Assembly: GCA_040221375.1 (NCBI GenBank)
Contig: JAVKEP010000044.1
Location: 62,001 to 126,000, forward strand
Source: SHAN690 sp040221375
GTDB lineage: Bacteria; Bacteroidota; Bacteroidia; Flavobacteriales_G; Salibacteraceae
Length of the DNA stretch: 64,000 bases
Direction: 5' to 3'
Shown: positions 35,081-45,225 of the stretch, piece by piece
Numbering within the stretch: the stretch's first letter is position 1
How the letters are laid out: every line of letters begins with the position of its first letter
Position numbers and translations under genes: made by a program
Notes under the pieces: generated by a model
What the model saw: only the letters and a program-made list of their open reading frames with translations
What the model was told of the DNA's origin: nothing
Databases searched by the model: none

Positions 35081-37606
35081 CTACCTCACTAACGTAAAAC
35101 TCCCCCGTGTGTAAAAGCGATCGGAGTTCACGACTACGAAGTCTTTCGATTCCACCGTAAAGTAATAGGTTCCGGCGGTAGCCTGCTCGCCATTGACGTA
35201 TCCGTCCCAACCGTAGGCTACGTTATCGCTTTCGTGAAGCAGTTGGCCCCAACGGTTGTATATCGACATGGAGAATCTGAACAAGTCGCAGTCTGATTCG
35301 ATTCGAAAACGGTCGTTCCAGCCGTCGCCATTGGGCGTAAAGACGTTTCCGTACCGTAATGTGCAATCGATGTCCGGACAAGCCGTATCGTTGGACACTA
35401 CCTCACGCGATTCGATCAATTGGCAATCTTTCAGCGTGATCGTGACGATGTAATTCTTACTCTCCCCTACCGGAGTCACAATGGTATCCGTAGTATCCCC
35501 AGTATTCCACAGGTAAGCGGCCAATGAATCCGTTCCGAAAAGCTGGATGCTGTCTTCGTCACAAATGACCGTATCTTCTCCCAATTCCGTTTTGATCTCT
35601 CCATTAAAGACCGCCGTAAACGTGTCGATGTTGACGCCGCATTCGTTGAAGGCAGCCAACCAAATCGTCATCGTCGTGTCGATCTCGAAGAAAGGGCCGT
35701 CGCTCGAATCGCTCCATACATAGGTAATGGTGTCGTTGAGCGGCCGAGGGAGGAAGATTGTGTTGTCGAAGCAATTGAGCGTATCGGGTGGCAACAACGC
35801 TGTATCCGGCAGCGGTGTGATGAACACTTCTACGGTATCGGAGACGGTTCCACAGACGTTTTCAGCTACCAATATGTATTGCCCTGATTGAGTCACGTGC
35901 AGCAAGTCCGTAGAGTCTACCGTATCACCGGTATTCCAATACGCCAATGCACCTACGTTCAATCCCGGGTTTAAGACGATGCTATTGGGCTCGCAGAAGG
36001 TAGTATCCGGTCCGAGATTAAAGACGGCTAGGGTATCAAACGCCACCCGAATCGTATCGCTGAGCGTGTCGCACACGCCAAACAAGGTGACGTAGACGGT
36101 TGAATCCCTGAAGATTGCAAAGGTGTCGGCAACGCTGCTGTCGCTCCAGAGGTAGGAGGAGAAAAGATCAGCGATGTCGAGGGCCAAAGTATCGCCAAAG
36201 CAGAGGGTGGTATCCGGGCCTAGGTCGAGCGATTGACGTGGATAGATGTAAATCGTCGTTTGCAGCGTATCGAAAATGGTATCTGATTGGGCGATAAGCA
36301 CGATCGTATAACTGCCTGTATCTGCGTAAAAATGGCTCGGAAACAAGACGCTGGACTCATTCAGTGCGCCTGAGCTAGGGTCGCCGAAATTCCACCAAAC
36401 CGAGTCTACTCCTGCCGTATCAGGAATGAACAAGACGGTATCGCCGAAACACAGGTTTTCTGCCTCGAATGTGACGTTGAAAATCGATGAAAGGAAGGGA
36501 GGTAATCCCATGGTAGCCCTCCGTCCCGCTAGGTGCACAGCGTTGAGTTCCCAGTCGCAAGCAGCCCCGAGTAAATTGGGCTCATTGATGCGGTGTAGAA
36601 AGGAATCCAACCCCGGCGTACTGAACAGCCTACTGGTCAGGTAAATCCGCTCATCCGGCCCCAATTGAATCTGCCCAAACGCTACGGAATCTACCACTAA
36701 ATATTCAGAGGTGACGATCGATAAGGAGTCAAAATTGGAGATGTCGTATTGCACGACGGCGTTCAATTGTGCACCCCAGCCATCTGAAATGTATAAGACG
36801 TCGTTGTTGGGGCTGAACTCAACGCCGTAAGGACCGGTCACGAACGGACTCGACCACATAATGTTGTCTTCCACCGCACCGGTGTTGTTGTTGAATTTCA
36901 TCAATGAAATGCGACCCGAAGGAAAGGAGAAACCAAAGGTCTGCTTGGCCAAGCCGATGTACTTGGAGTTCGGCGAAGCTTTGATGCACCCTACGAAAGC
37001 TTCGATGCTATCACCCGTTGTAGACACGACGGGTGATGTGTTTACGCCGCTTCCACTTATTTCAAACGCCTTAACTGTATCCGAGTAGCGAATGTGCGTT
37101 GCTACCCAATACCCGTTGCCATTTCCATGCGCCAAAGCACACACGTTTTCTCCAGCATTCAACGTTAAAAGAATGTTTTTCTCGGTGGTATCTACGTCGC
37201 CTAATCCTGCCTCGAGTGTAAGGTCGACCAAGGTGTAACGCATACCGGTTGGACCACTTACGGGTACGGTTATAATGTAATAGTCAGTTGGTACGCCAGG
37301 CCGAGGAACGATGATCGCAGATTGGCTCGAAGAGGCATTTCCCAGCAACCCAGTTCCGTTGGGCATTACTTGATGGAGTCTGTTCCATACCGTAGATCCG
37401 TCCGTATAAAAGAGTAAGTCTCCTGCCGCGTCCGAAATGCTCGCGCAGCCTTCGAAGGTGTAAATCTGTCCATTGGTGTCGGCAACTGGGCCGGTGCTCT
37501 CAAAATGCACGCCTGCGCCTTGGCCAAAATACCACCAATCCGCAGCCGATTGCGCCATCGATTGCGTTCCAACAAGTAAAAAAAGCCCAATCAGTATCCG
37601 TATCAC
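35081..37606 (-). CDS. T9SS type B secreted PKD protein, cassette copy 4
   Basis: 841-residue secreted protein, the last of four tandem paralogues. The GTG at 37606 (or TTG 37609) is preferred over the ATG at 37657: it gives a clean signal peptide (IRILIGLFLLVG...) and avoids running over the preceding gene. After the signal comes the shared N-terminal motif ADWWYFGQGAG, a region of about 330 residues with propeller-like strands, a PKD domain (WWNFGDPSSG), then two or three repeats starting LDLGPDTTLCFGDTLALD. It ends with the type-B 'gliding-motility-associated' C-terminal domain (NVFTPNGDGWNDRF, then YNRWGQLLHES). Type-B cargo is exported by T9SS, often with help from PorP/SprF-like partners. 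No enzymatic motif is visible. Confidence 0.88.
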   Translation of the reverse strand: MIRILIGLFLLVGTQSMAQSAADWWYFGQGAGVHFESTGPVADTNGQIYTFEGCASISDAAGDLLFYTDGSTVWNRLHQVMPNGTGLLGNASSSQSAIIVPRPGVPTDYYIITVPVSGPTGMRYTLVDLTLEAGLGDVDTTEKNILLTLNAGENVCALAHGNGNGYWVATHIRYSDTVKAFEISGSGVNTSPVVSTTGDSIEAFVGCIKASPNSKYIGLAKQTFGFSFPSGRISLMKFNNNTGAVEDNIMWSSPFVTGPYGVEFSPNNDVLYISDGWGAQLNAVVQYDISNFDSLSIVTSEYLVVDSVAFGQIQLGPDERIYLTSRLFSTPGLDSFLHRINEPNLLGAACDWELNAVHLAGRRATMGLPPFLSSIFNVTFEAENLCFGDTVLFIPDTAGVDSVWWNFGDPSSGALNESSVLFPSHFYADTGSYTIVLIAQSDTIFDTLQTTIYIYPRQSLDLGPDTTLCFGDTLALDIADLFSSYLWSDSSVADTFAIFRDSTVYVTLFGVCDTLSDTIRVAFDTLAVFNLGPDTTFCEPNSIVLNPGLNVGALAYWNTGDTVDSTDLLHVTQSGQYILVAENVCGTVSDTVEVFITPLPDTALLPPDTLNCFDNTIFLPRPLNDTITYVWSDSSDGPFFEIDTTMTIWLAAFNECGVNIDTFTAVFNGEIKTELGEDTVICDEDSIQLFGTDSLAAYLWNTGDTTDTIVTPVGESKNYIVTITLKDCQLIESREVVSNDTACPDIDCTLRYGNVFTPNGDGWNDRFRIESDCDLFRFSMSIYNRWGQLLHESDNVAYGWDGYVNGEQATAGTYYFTVESKDFVVVNSDRFYTRGSFTLVR

Positions 37607-37622
37607 CAAACAAAAGTAACCA

Positions 37623-40115
37623 CTAACGCAATAAAGAGAACGTTCCCTGGGTGACAAACCGGTCAGAACTTACCACCACGTAATCTCGGTAAGCAACGGT
37701 AAAGAAGTAAGTTCCAGACGAAGCGGGTTCGCCATTCACGTACCCATCCCAGCCATAGGCTATGTTATCGCTTTCGTGCACCAATTGACCCCAACGGTTG
37801 TAAATCGACATGGAAAACTGCACCAGTTCGCAATCCGATTCGATTTGGAAGCGATCGTTCCAGCCGTCGCCGTTGGGTGTGAAGACGTTTCCATAGCGCA
37901 AGGCACAATCGATGTCTGGACAGGCTGTATCGGTGGAAGTGACTTCTCTCGATTCTACCAACTGGCATTGGCGCAGGGTAATGGTGACGATGTAGTTCTT
38001 GCTCTGCCCTACTGGGGTCACGATGGTATCTGTAGAATCTCCTGTATTCCATACGTACGTAGCGAGTGAGTCCGTTCCAAATAGCCGAATGCTGTCTTCA
38101 TCGCAAATCACCGTATCCTCCCCCAACTCTGTCTTGATCTCGCCGTTAAAAATGATCCGCATGGTATCGACGCTGAATCCGCATACGTTGAATGCCGCCA
38201 ACCAAACAGTCATCGTGGTATCGACTAAAAAGCGTTCGGCTGTACTCGAATCCGACCAAACAAAGCTGATGCTATCGTTGTCGGGGCGTGACAAGTAGAA
38301 GGCTTCATCGAAGCACTGTATAGAATCGGGTGGAAGGAGCGTGCTATCCCCTGGGAGTGGGATCACCTCAATGTAAATACTATCCTTAAAATCACCGCAG
38401 GCATTGCTCGCTGAAAACACGAATTGTCCTGTCTGAGAAACGACAAGTACAAGGCTCGTATCGCCCGTATTCCAAGCCCACGTCGCATTGACCGTTAAGG
38501 CTGGATCCAGCACAGTGGTATTGCCTGCACAGAAGCTAGTATCGGCCCCAAGGTCAATCGGAATGGGCGATTCAAAATCAAATACTACGGTATCGGAAAG
38601 GGTATCACACACACCGCTCAACGTCACCCATACGGTAGTGTCACCATATAACACGAACGTATCAGCGATAGATCCATCGCTCCATAAATAAGATGAAAAC
38701 GCTTGGCTCACATCCAATGTGATCGTATCGGGCCCGCACAGCACGCTATCCGGCCCAAGGTCCAAGGTCTGCCGCGGATAGATATAAATCGCGTTGATCG
38801 CAGTATCACTTAAGGTATCAGAATAGGCGATCAGTGTTACGCTATAATTTCCCGTGTCCGTAAATACGTGGTACGGATTAAAGCCAGTAGCCGAGTTGAG
38901 ACCACCCGATGAAGGATCCCCAAAATTCCAATGTGCCGAATCCACGCCGAGGGTATCCATGGTAAAGAAGACCGTATCCCCGAAGCAAGCGTTATCGGCA
39001 TTAAAATCGGCCGAAAAGAATGAGGAGATGAAGGTGGGCAATCCTACGGTACACAACTTCCCATCCAAGTACACGGCAGAATCATTGAAGGAACATCCAA
39101 GCCCTAACACATTGGGAAGTTCAATGGCTGCCAAGTATTGTTTGTAGTGCTGGGCCACGTAGATCTTCCCATCCACTCCGCGCTGCAAGGCACCCATTAC
39201 GGTCGATTGTCCGGTTCCGATCTGCGTCTCGGTTCCAGCTATGGTAGTGGCATTGCCAGAGGATATGTCGTATTGCATGACCGATGCACTGTACCAACCC
39301 GCAGCGTAAATCAAGGATTCATCCGGAGAAAATTCAACGCAATAAGGCGAAATCGTAGTCGAAATCTGAAGGGCATTGCTCACTTCGCCGGTAGCAGCGT
39401 TAAAATCGAAGAGCTCAAAATTGTTTTGTGTGTGGTTGGCCGCAGCCAGCTTGTCTCCGGAAGGTGAAAACCGGAGGTAGCCCAAGGTAGCAATGATCGA
39501 AGCGAACGGAACGATGTTGCCGACATTTGAGACCACAGCCGTGGTATTGATGCCAGAAGGCGTAACCAAAAAGGCGTGAAACGCATCGTTTCCAAACTCG
39601 TGCGTGACGATCCAAATGTCTTGACCGTTCGCGTGCAGCACGCCGGCCACTTTCTCACACGTTGGACTCAACAACGGGACATTCTTCTGGGTGGTATCTA
39701 CATCTCCTAAACCGCCCTCTAGGGTCATATCTACCAACGTATAGCGCATCCCTTCTACGTAACCTAGCTCTTGAACGGATATGATGTAGTACTTGGAATT
39801 GTCATTGGGTTTTGGGACGATGATCCCCGATTGGGTGGAGGATCCATTCCCCATGAGACCAAAGCCATTGGGCATTTGCTGGTGCTGGCTGTTGTACACA
39901 CTGATTCCATCGGTATAGAACAGCAGGTCTCCCGAATTATTCGAAATGGTAGCAACACCTTCGGAAGTATTCAATACGCCGTTGGTATCAGCAACGGGAC
40001 CGGAAGCTTCAAAGTGAACGCCGGCTCCATTTCCAAAGTACCACCAATCGGCAGGGGATTGGGCTTGCACTGCGGCGCAAAGGATGAGGAGTAGTACAAC
40101 GAGTAGCGGCTTCAC
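37623..40115 (-). CDS. T9SS type B secreted PKD protein, cassette copy 3
   Basis: 830-residue paralogue of its neighbours. It has a signal peptide (MKPLLVVLLLILCAAVQAQ), ADWWYFGNGAG, a propeller-like region, a PKD domain (HWNFGDPSSG), repeats beginning LDLGPDSVLCGPDTITLD, and the type-B C-terminal domain (NVFTPNGDGWNDRF). Its last 250 residues are nearly identical to those of the copy at 40132, with an 86-base stretch of perfect identity, which points to recent duplication or gene conversion. The gap to the upstream copy is 16 bp. Function unknown; adhesin or surface structure is likely. Confidence 0.88.
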   Translation of the reverse strand: MKPLLVVLLLILCAAVQAQSPADWWYFGNGAGVHFEASGPVADTNGVLNTSEGVATISNNSGDLLFYTDGISVYNSQHQQMPNGFGLMGNGSSTQSGIIVPKPNDNSKYYIISVQELGYVEGMRYTLVDMTLEGGLGDVDTTQKNVPLLSPTCEKVAGVLHANGQDIWIVTHEFGNDAFHAFLVTPSGINTTAVVSNVGNIVPFASIIATLGYLRFSPSGDKLAAANHTQNNFELFDFNAATGEVSNALQISTTISPYCVEFSPDESLIYAAGWYSASVMQYDISSGNATTIAGTETQIGTGQSTVMGALQRGVDGKIYVAQHYKQYLAAIELPNVLGLGCSFNDSAVYLDGKLCTVGLPTFISSFFSADFNADNACFGDTVFFTMDTLGVDSAHWNFGDPSSGGLNSATGFNPYHVFTDTGNYSVTLIAYSDTLSDTAINAIYIYPRQTLDLGPDSVLCGPDTITLDVSQAFSSYLWSDGSIADTFVLYGDTTVWVTLSGVCDTLSDTVVFDFESPIPIDLGADTSFCAGNTTVLDPALTVNATWAWNTGDTSLVLVVSQTGQFVFSASNACGDFKDSIYIEVIPLPGDSTLLPPDSIQCFDEAFYLSRPDNDSISFVWSDSSTAERFLVDTTMTVWLAAFNVCGFSVDTMRIIFNGEIKTELGEDTVICDEDSIRLFGTDSLATYVWNTGDSTDTIVTPVGQSKNYIVTITLRQCQLVESREVTSTDTACPDIDCALRYGNVFTPNGDGWNDRFQIESDCELVQFSMSIYNRWGQLVHESDNIAYGWDGYVNGEPASSGTYFFTVAYRDYVVVSSDRFVTQGTFSLLR

Positions 40116-40131
40116 GTTGTAAAGTTAGGTG

Positions 40132-42609
40132 TTAACGCAAAAGCGTGAAAGACCCCTGGGTCACAAAGCGATCAAAATCTACAATGACAAAATCTTTGTA
40201 AGCCACTGTGAAATAATACGTTCCGGCACTTGCCGGTTCGCCATTGACGTATCCATCCCAACCGTATGCAACGTTGCTGCTCTCGTGAATGAGCTGCCCC
40301 CAACGATTGTAGATCGACATAGAAAACTTGAACATATCGCAATCCGACTCGATTCGGAAGCGATCATTCCACCCGTCGCCGTTGGGCGTGAAGACATTTC
40401 CATAGCGCAAGGCGCAATCGATGTCTGGACATGCTGTATCGGTGGAAGTTACCTCCCTTGACTCTATCAACTGGCATTGGCGCAAGGTGATTGTGACGAT
40501 GTAGTTCTTGCTCTGCCCTACTGGCGTGACGATGGTATCGGTGGAATCTCCTGTATTCCATACGTACGTAGCGAGTGAGTCCGTTCCAAATAGCCGAATG
40601 CTGTCTTCATCGCAAATCACCGTATCCTCTCCCAACTCTGTCTTGATCTCACCGTTAAAAATGATCCGCATGGTATCGCTGCTGAATCCGCACTGGTTAA
40701 ACGCGGCCAGCCACACCGTCATGGTAGTGTCTACAAAAAACAATTCATCTGAGGTTGAGTCCGACCACACAAACGTCACGGTATCGTTGATCGGGCGTTG
40801 AATGAAGAAGCCTTGATCGAAGCAATGAAGAGAATCTCCGGGCAACAGGTTAGTATCTGCATCGGGAAGCGGAATCACCTCGATTTCAACGGTATCTGCG
40901 TACGTCCCACATACGTTGACGGCCTCAAAAATGTAGGTTCCCGTTTGTGCAGCGAAGATTGTCAAAGTAGAGTCGCCCGTATTCCAGGTCCAATCCGCCT
41001 CTACATTCAAGCCAGCGTTAAGTGGGAGTGAAAGACCTTCGCAGAATGTACTGTCTGGACCGAGGCTCAAGTTGGGTGGAAACTGAAACCGTATGGAGAC
41101 AGTATCTCGCAAGGTGTCGCAAAATCCATTGAGCTGAACCCAAACGGTGCTGTCTTCATAAATGATGAAGGAATCAGCCGTTGTACTGTCGCTCCACAAA
41201 AAGGTAGAGAATGCCTCGCTTGCATCCAAAACCAAGGTATCGGGCCCACACAAGACCGTATCCGGACCTAAATCGAGGTTTTGTCTTGGGTACACAAAAA
41301 GCGAGGAATAAGCCGTATCGATCAAGGTATCTGATTTCGCAATCAGCATTACCGTGTACGTGCCGGTATCCGTATACGTATGTGAGGGAAAATAGGCATA
41401 AGAAGAGTCATTGCTGCCCGAAGCCGGGTCTCCGAAATTCCAGAATATGGAGTCAATTCCAGCTGTGTCTATGACAAACTGGAAGCTTTCACCAAAGCAG
41501 TGATCGTCTGCACTAAAGGAAACGTTGAAGAAGGCCTGGAGAAAAGTCGGCAGCCCGATCTGCGACGACCGCCCCAAAAGGCTCACCGCAGTGTCTTCCC
41601 AATTGCAGAGCAGTCCCGGTTGTTCGGGGTCGTTGATCCGCGACAAGAAGCCCTGATTCCACCGCGCGTTATAAATCTTATTGTCAGGCCCCAACTGGAC
41701 CGTTCCTCCTCCCGTTCCACCAGAACTAATCAAGGTTTCCGATGCGCTGATGGCCGCCGCGGTGCCCAGCGTTAGGTCGTACTGGACCGTATTGGCAGTG
41801 CTGTAACTCGATGCGTAGAGGTAATTTCCGCTAGGAGAAAACTCTACGCCGTAGCCTGAGGTGATGCTCGTAGTCAACTGCATCGCATTCGACACAACGC
41901 CCGTAGTCGCGTCAAAATCGTATAAGAAAACACCCGGAATCTGGTAATGAATGGCGGCCAATCGGTCTCCTTGCAAACTCGGCTTCAGGTATCCGAGAAA
42001 ATTGCCGGTACCCAAGGTAAATCCAGCATTGCTCGTCACGGGAGTTAGGTTCACCCCTGCGTTTGTTACTTCAAATGCGTAGGCAGTATCTCCAGGAAGC
42101 TTGAGGGTCAACACCCAGAATCCATTGGATTTAGGCACCGCAGATATTTTCTCGGCCGTCGGAGTGACCATAGGAACGTTCTTTTCTCCGATGTCCACAT
42201 CGCCCATTCCCGCGTTGAGGGTCATGTCTACCCTTGTGTATTGCATTCCTTGTGGCAACGCGTTGTTCTGAACCGTAAAGATGTAGTAGTCGGTCGTGCT
42301 CCCTGGGCGTTTTAAGATGATCGCCGATTGGGTAGACGAACTGTTTCCTGTAAGTCCGGTGCCGTTAGGCATAACGTCATGGTTGGCATCCCAAACGGTG
42401 CTGCCATCTGTGTAGAACAGCAGGTCGCCGTCAGAATCCGATATGGTCGCTACGCCTTCGAGCGTACTCAGCTGGCCGTTGGTGTCTCCCACCGGGCCCG
42501 TTGGCGTGAAATGGATCCCTGCAGTCTGTCCAAAATACCACCAATCCGCAGGCGTTTGAGCCAGCAGTTGGAAAGGTAAAAGGAGGATCGCAAGTAGAAT
42601 TTTCTTCAC
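40132..42609 (-). CDS. T9SS type B secreted PKD protein, cassette copy 2
   Basis: 825-residue paralogue. It has a signal peptide (MKKILLAILLLPFQLLAQ), ADWWYFGQTAG, a propeller-like region with recurrent YGVEFSPSGNYLYAS-type blades, a PKD domain (FWNFGDPASGS), repeats beginning LDLGPDTVLCGPDTLVLD, and the type-B C-terminal domain. It is separated from the copies on both sides by 12 and 16 bp, so all four are almost certainly one transcript. Its C-terminal third is nearly the same as that of copy 3, whereas the N-terminal halves differ much more. Confidence 0.88.
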   Translation of the reverse strand: MKKILLAILLLPFQLLAQTPADWWYFGQTAGIHFTPTGPVGDTNGQLSTLEGVATISDSDGDLLFYTDGSTVWDANHDVMPNGTGLTGNSSSTQSAIILKRPGSTTDYYIFTVQNNALPQGMQYTRVDMTLNAGMGDVDIGEKNVPMVTPTAEKISAVPKSNGFWVLTLKLPGDTAYAFEVTNAGVNLTPVTSNAGFTLGTGNFLGYLKPSLQGDRLAAIHYQIPGVFLYDFDATTGVVSNAMQLTTSITSGYGVEFSPSGNYLYASSYSTANTVQYDLTLGTAAAISASETLISSGGTGGGTVQLGPDNKIYNARWNQGFLSRINDPEQPGLLCNWEDTAVSLLGRSSQIGLPTFLQAFFNVSFSADDHCFGESFQFVIDTAGIDSIFWNFGDPASGSNDSSYAYFPSHTYTDTGTYTVMLIAKSDTLIDTAYSSLFVYPRQNLDLGPDTVLCGPDTLVLDASEAFSTFLWSDSTTADSFIIYEDSTVWVQLNGFCDTLRDTVSIRFQFPPNLSLGPDSTFCEGLSLPLNAGLNVEADWTWNTGDSTLTIFAAQTGTYIFEAVNVCGTYADTVEIEVIPLPDADTNLLPGDSLHCFDQGFFIQRPINDTVTFVWSDSTSDELFFVDTTMTVWLAAFNQCGFSSDTMRIIFNGEIKTELGEDTVICDEDSIRLFGTDSLATYVWNTGDSTDTIVTPVGQSKNYIVTITLRQCQLIESREVTSTDTACPDIDCALRYGNVFTPNGDGWNDRFRIESDCDMFKFSMSIYNRWGQLIHESSNVAYGWDGYVNGEPASAGTYYFTVAYKDFVIVDFDRFVTQGSFTLLR

Positions 42610-42621
42610 TGCACTAAGGTA

Positions 42622-45150
42622 TTAATCCCGCATCAACGTGAAGCTGCCCTGAAGAAGGAACCGGTCAGCGTCGATTACGACGTAGTCTTTGTACTGCACG
42701 GTGAAGTAATAAGTCCCTGAGGATGCGGCTTCGCCATTGACGAATCCATCCCATCCATAGGCGATGTTATCGCTTTCGTGCACCAACTGGCCCCATCGAT
42801 TGAAGATCGACATTGAGAATTGGTAAAATATGCTTTGAATATCGCCGTATTTGCCGCCGTACTTACCAAAACCGACCTCATCGCCGAGGAAAATTCTGAA
42901 TCGATCGTTGACACCGTCACCGTTGGGAGTAAAGAAATTGGGGTAGTGAAGCGTGAATTCGATGCTTGGACAAGCCGTATCCGAAGCAAAGACCCGCCTC
43001 GATTCGACAATCTCACAAGCTCCGAGTCGGATCGTCACGATGTAATTCTCCGTTTCCCCTGGAATGGACCAAATCGAATCGGTCGTGTCTCCAGTGTTCC
43101 ATAAATAAGTTGCCATGGAATCCGTGCCAAAGAGGCGAATGCTGTCTTGGTCGCAAATGATGGTGTCTTCGCCCAATTCCGTTTTGATTTCGCCGTTAAA
43201 GATTGCGTGGAAGGTGTCGACCAAGACGCCACACTGATTGAAGGCGGCCAACCAAACCGTCATGGTGGTATCTACTTCGAAGACTTCGACATCCGAACTG
43301 TCTGACCACACCCATTGGATGGTATCGTTCAGCGGTCGTGTGAGGTAGATCGGTGCGTCGAAGCAGTTCAGGGTATCGGGGGGTAATAAGGCACTGTCCG
43401 GTCGCGGAATCACCGTGACATCAATGCTGTCGATTACAGGGCCGCAGCCGTTGACGGCGGTCATCACATAAAGGCCGGTCTGGCTCACCGTGATGGCATC
43501 TACACTGTCACCTGTGTTCCAAAAAACGTCGGCCGTCACCTGCACGTTCGCATCCAACAAGAGCGAACCTCCATCGCAAAAGGTAGTATCCTCGGGTAGA
43601 CTGAACACAGCCAGCGTATCGAAATGGACAAACATGGTATCAGTCAAGGTATCGCAAACCCCGAAAAGCGTCACGTACACCAACGAATCTCTGTACACAT
43701 TAAACGAATCGGCGGTACTGCTGTCTTGCCATAAGTACGTAGAAAAGGCCTCGGTCGCGTAGAGTGTAATTGTATCTCCAAAGCACATTCCTGTATCGGC
43801 CGGACCGATGTTGAGGCTTTGTCGAGGGTAGACGAAAATTGTGGACGTTGCCGTATCAACGAGCGTATCGCCCCACGCGATGAGCGTGATTGTGTACGTT
43901 CCGGTGTCTGAGAAGGTATGCGTAGGGAAGAAAGCAGTTGAAGTATCGTTGCTTCCAGAACCTGGATCACCAAAATTCCAGAGCAGTGAATCCACGCCTA
44001 AGGTGTCCAAGCTAAAAGAAAAGGGATCACCGAAACAATGGTCTCCTGCAGCAAAACCCACCGTGAAAAAAGATTGAATGAAGGTAGGAAGTCCCCACCG
44101 ACAGTTGGCGGTAAGTACCACCGCCGAATCCTCCCAATTGCACGCAGTACCTACCACGTCGGGATCATTGATCCTGGAAATTCGACTTGTTAGGTTCCTG
44201 GCACAATATATTTTTCCATCTGGACCCGTCTGCAGTTGTCCTCCTCCCGAAGTTGCCAATCCAATCACCGTTTCACTCGCCGAAATAGCGGCTACGGAAC
44301 CGAGCGACAAATCGAATTGGCGCACATCACCTTGACTGTAGGATTGCATATAGAGAATCTCACCACTCAGCGAAAACTCAAGTCCGTACATCAACCCAGC
44401 GCTCATTGTAGTGCCAATCTTGTAATTCGCGGTGACCGCACCAGTTCCTGCATCGAAATCGTATAGATGAATGCTATCCGTACTGAAATAGACCGATGCT
44501 ATTTGTTGTCCATCCGAAGACGCCGTTATCCCATACCCAAAACCGGACGTAGGCCAAGTCGTATTAGAAATCACCGGGGTAGTATTTACACCCGAGGTAG
44601 TAATTTCATAGGAGTGATAGATGGTGGTAGACGCCAGGTGTGTAATGACCCAGTATCCGTTGGATTTTTTCACCGCCGCAATTTTCTCGCTGGTGTCGTC
44701 TACCAAAAAAACGTTCTTTTCTGTGGATACCACGTCGCCGTTACCGGAATTCAACGTCAAGTCTACTTTCGAATAATGCATGCCCACTCCCCCAGCTCCA
44801 GCTGCGTCAACTGTGAATATGTAGTACTCGTTTTGATTTCCAGGCCTTGGGATGATCACCCCCGAATGCGTCGATGAGGGATCTCCTAGCAAGCCCGTGC
44901 CGTTCGGCATAACGTTGTGATTTTTATCGTACACGGTGAGTCCATCGGTGTAAAACAATAGATTGCCTGCTTGATCAGAGATCGAAGCGCATCCTTCGGA
45001 GGTGCTCAGTTGTCCGTTGCTCACGGCAGTCGGTCCCGTGGTAGTGAAATGAACCCCAGCATTGGCGCCAAAATACCACCAATCGGCTTGGCCCTGTCCC
45101 AAAACAAGGAGTGGGAACATGAAACAGGTTAGTAGTAGAATGCGAAGCAT
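42622..45150 (-). CDS. T9SS type B secreted PKD protein, cassette copy 1
   Basis: 842-residue paralogue and first gene of the cassette. The ATG at 45150 (MLRILLLTCFMFPLLVLGQ) starts a proper signal peptide; the ATG at 45195 adds an unlike extension. It has QADWWYFGANAG, a propeller-like region, PKD (LWNFGDPGSGS) and repeats (LNIGPADTGMCFGDTITLY). The type-B C-terminal domain differs from the other three: the CPDIDC pair is CPSIEF, and about 14 extra residues rich in Gly, Lys and Tyr (around GKYGGKYGDIQSIFY) are inserted between the NGDG block and the NRWGQ block. It is preceded by the ABC-F gene on the same strand; no exact -7 box is found in the 75-bp gap. Confidence 0.87.
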   Translation of the reverse strand: MLRILLLTCFMFPLLVLGQGQADWWYFGANAGVHFTTTGPTAVSNGQLSTSEGCASISDQAGNLLFYTDGLTVYDKNHNVMPNGTGLLGDPSSTHSGVIIPRPGNQNEYYIFTVDAAGAGGVGMHYSKVDLTLNSGNGDVVSTEKNVFLVDDTSEKIAAVKKSNGYWVITHLASTTIYHSYEITTSGVNTTPVISNTTWPTSGFGYGITASSDGQQIASVYFSTDSIHLYDFDAGTGAVTANYKIGTTMSAGLMYGLEFSLSGEILYMQSYSQGDVRQFDLSLGSVAAISASETVIGLATSGGGQLQTGPDGKIYCARNLTSRISRINDPDVVGTACNWEDSAVVLTANCRWGLPTFIQSFFTVGFAAGDHCFGDPFSFSLDTLGVDSLLWNFGDPGSGSNDTSTAFFPTHTFSDTGTYTITLIAWGDTLVDTATSTIFVYPRQSLNIGPADTGMCFGDTITLYATEAFSTYLWQDSSTADSFNVYRDSLVYVTLFGVCDTLTDTMFVHFDTLAVFSLPEDTTFCDGGSLLLDANVQVTADVFWNTGDSVDAITVSQTGLYVMTAVNGCGPVIDSIDVTVIPRPDSALLPPDTLNCFDAPIYLTRPLNDTIQWVWSDSSDVEVFEVDTTMTVWLAAFNQCGVLVDTFHAIFNGEIKTELGEDTIICDQDSIRLFGTDSMATYLWNTGDTTDSIWSIPGETENYIVTIRLGACEIVESRRVFASDTACPSIEFTLHYPNFFTPNGDGVNDRFRIFLGDEVGFGKYGGKYGDIQSIFYQFSMSIFNRWGQLVHESDNIAYGWDGFVNGEAASSGTYYFTVQYKDYVVIDADRFLLQGSFTLMRD

Positions 45151-45225
45151 ATAACAAAAGACGTTGGAAATTGGAAATAGTCGCCTGTGGTACACGACGA
45201 TCTTTCAAGAGTGGTACGGGGATAA

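Noticed and set aside
37609..37657. ATG start at 37657 for the last cassette gene
   Set aside because: It overlaps the end of the preceding gene and puts a 17-residue polar extension before the signal peptide; GTG 37606 or TTG 37609 fits better.
35081..45150. CRISPR-like or satellite repeats in the type-B cassette
   Set aside because: The repeated DNA is explained by paralogous coding sequence and conserved protein motifs; there are no short direct repeats with unique spacers.
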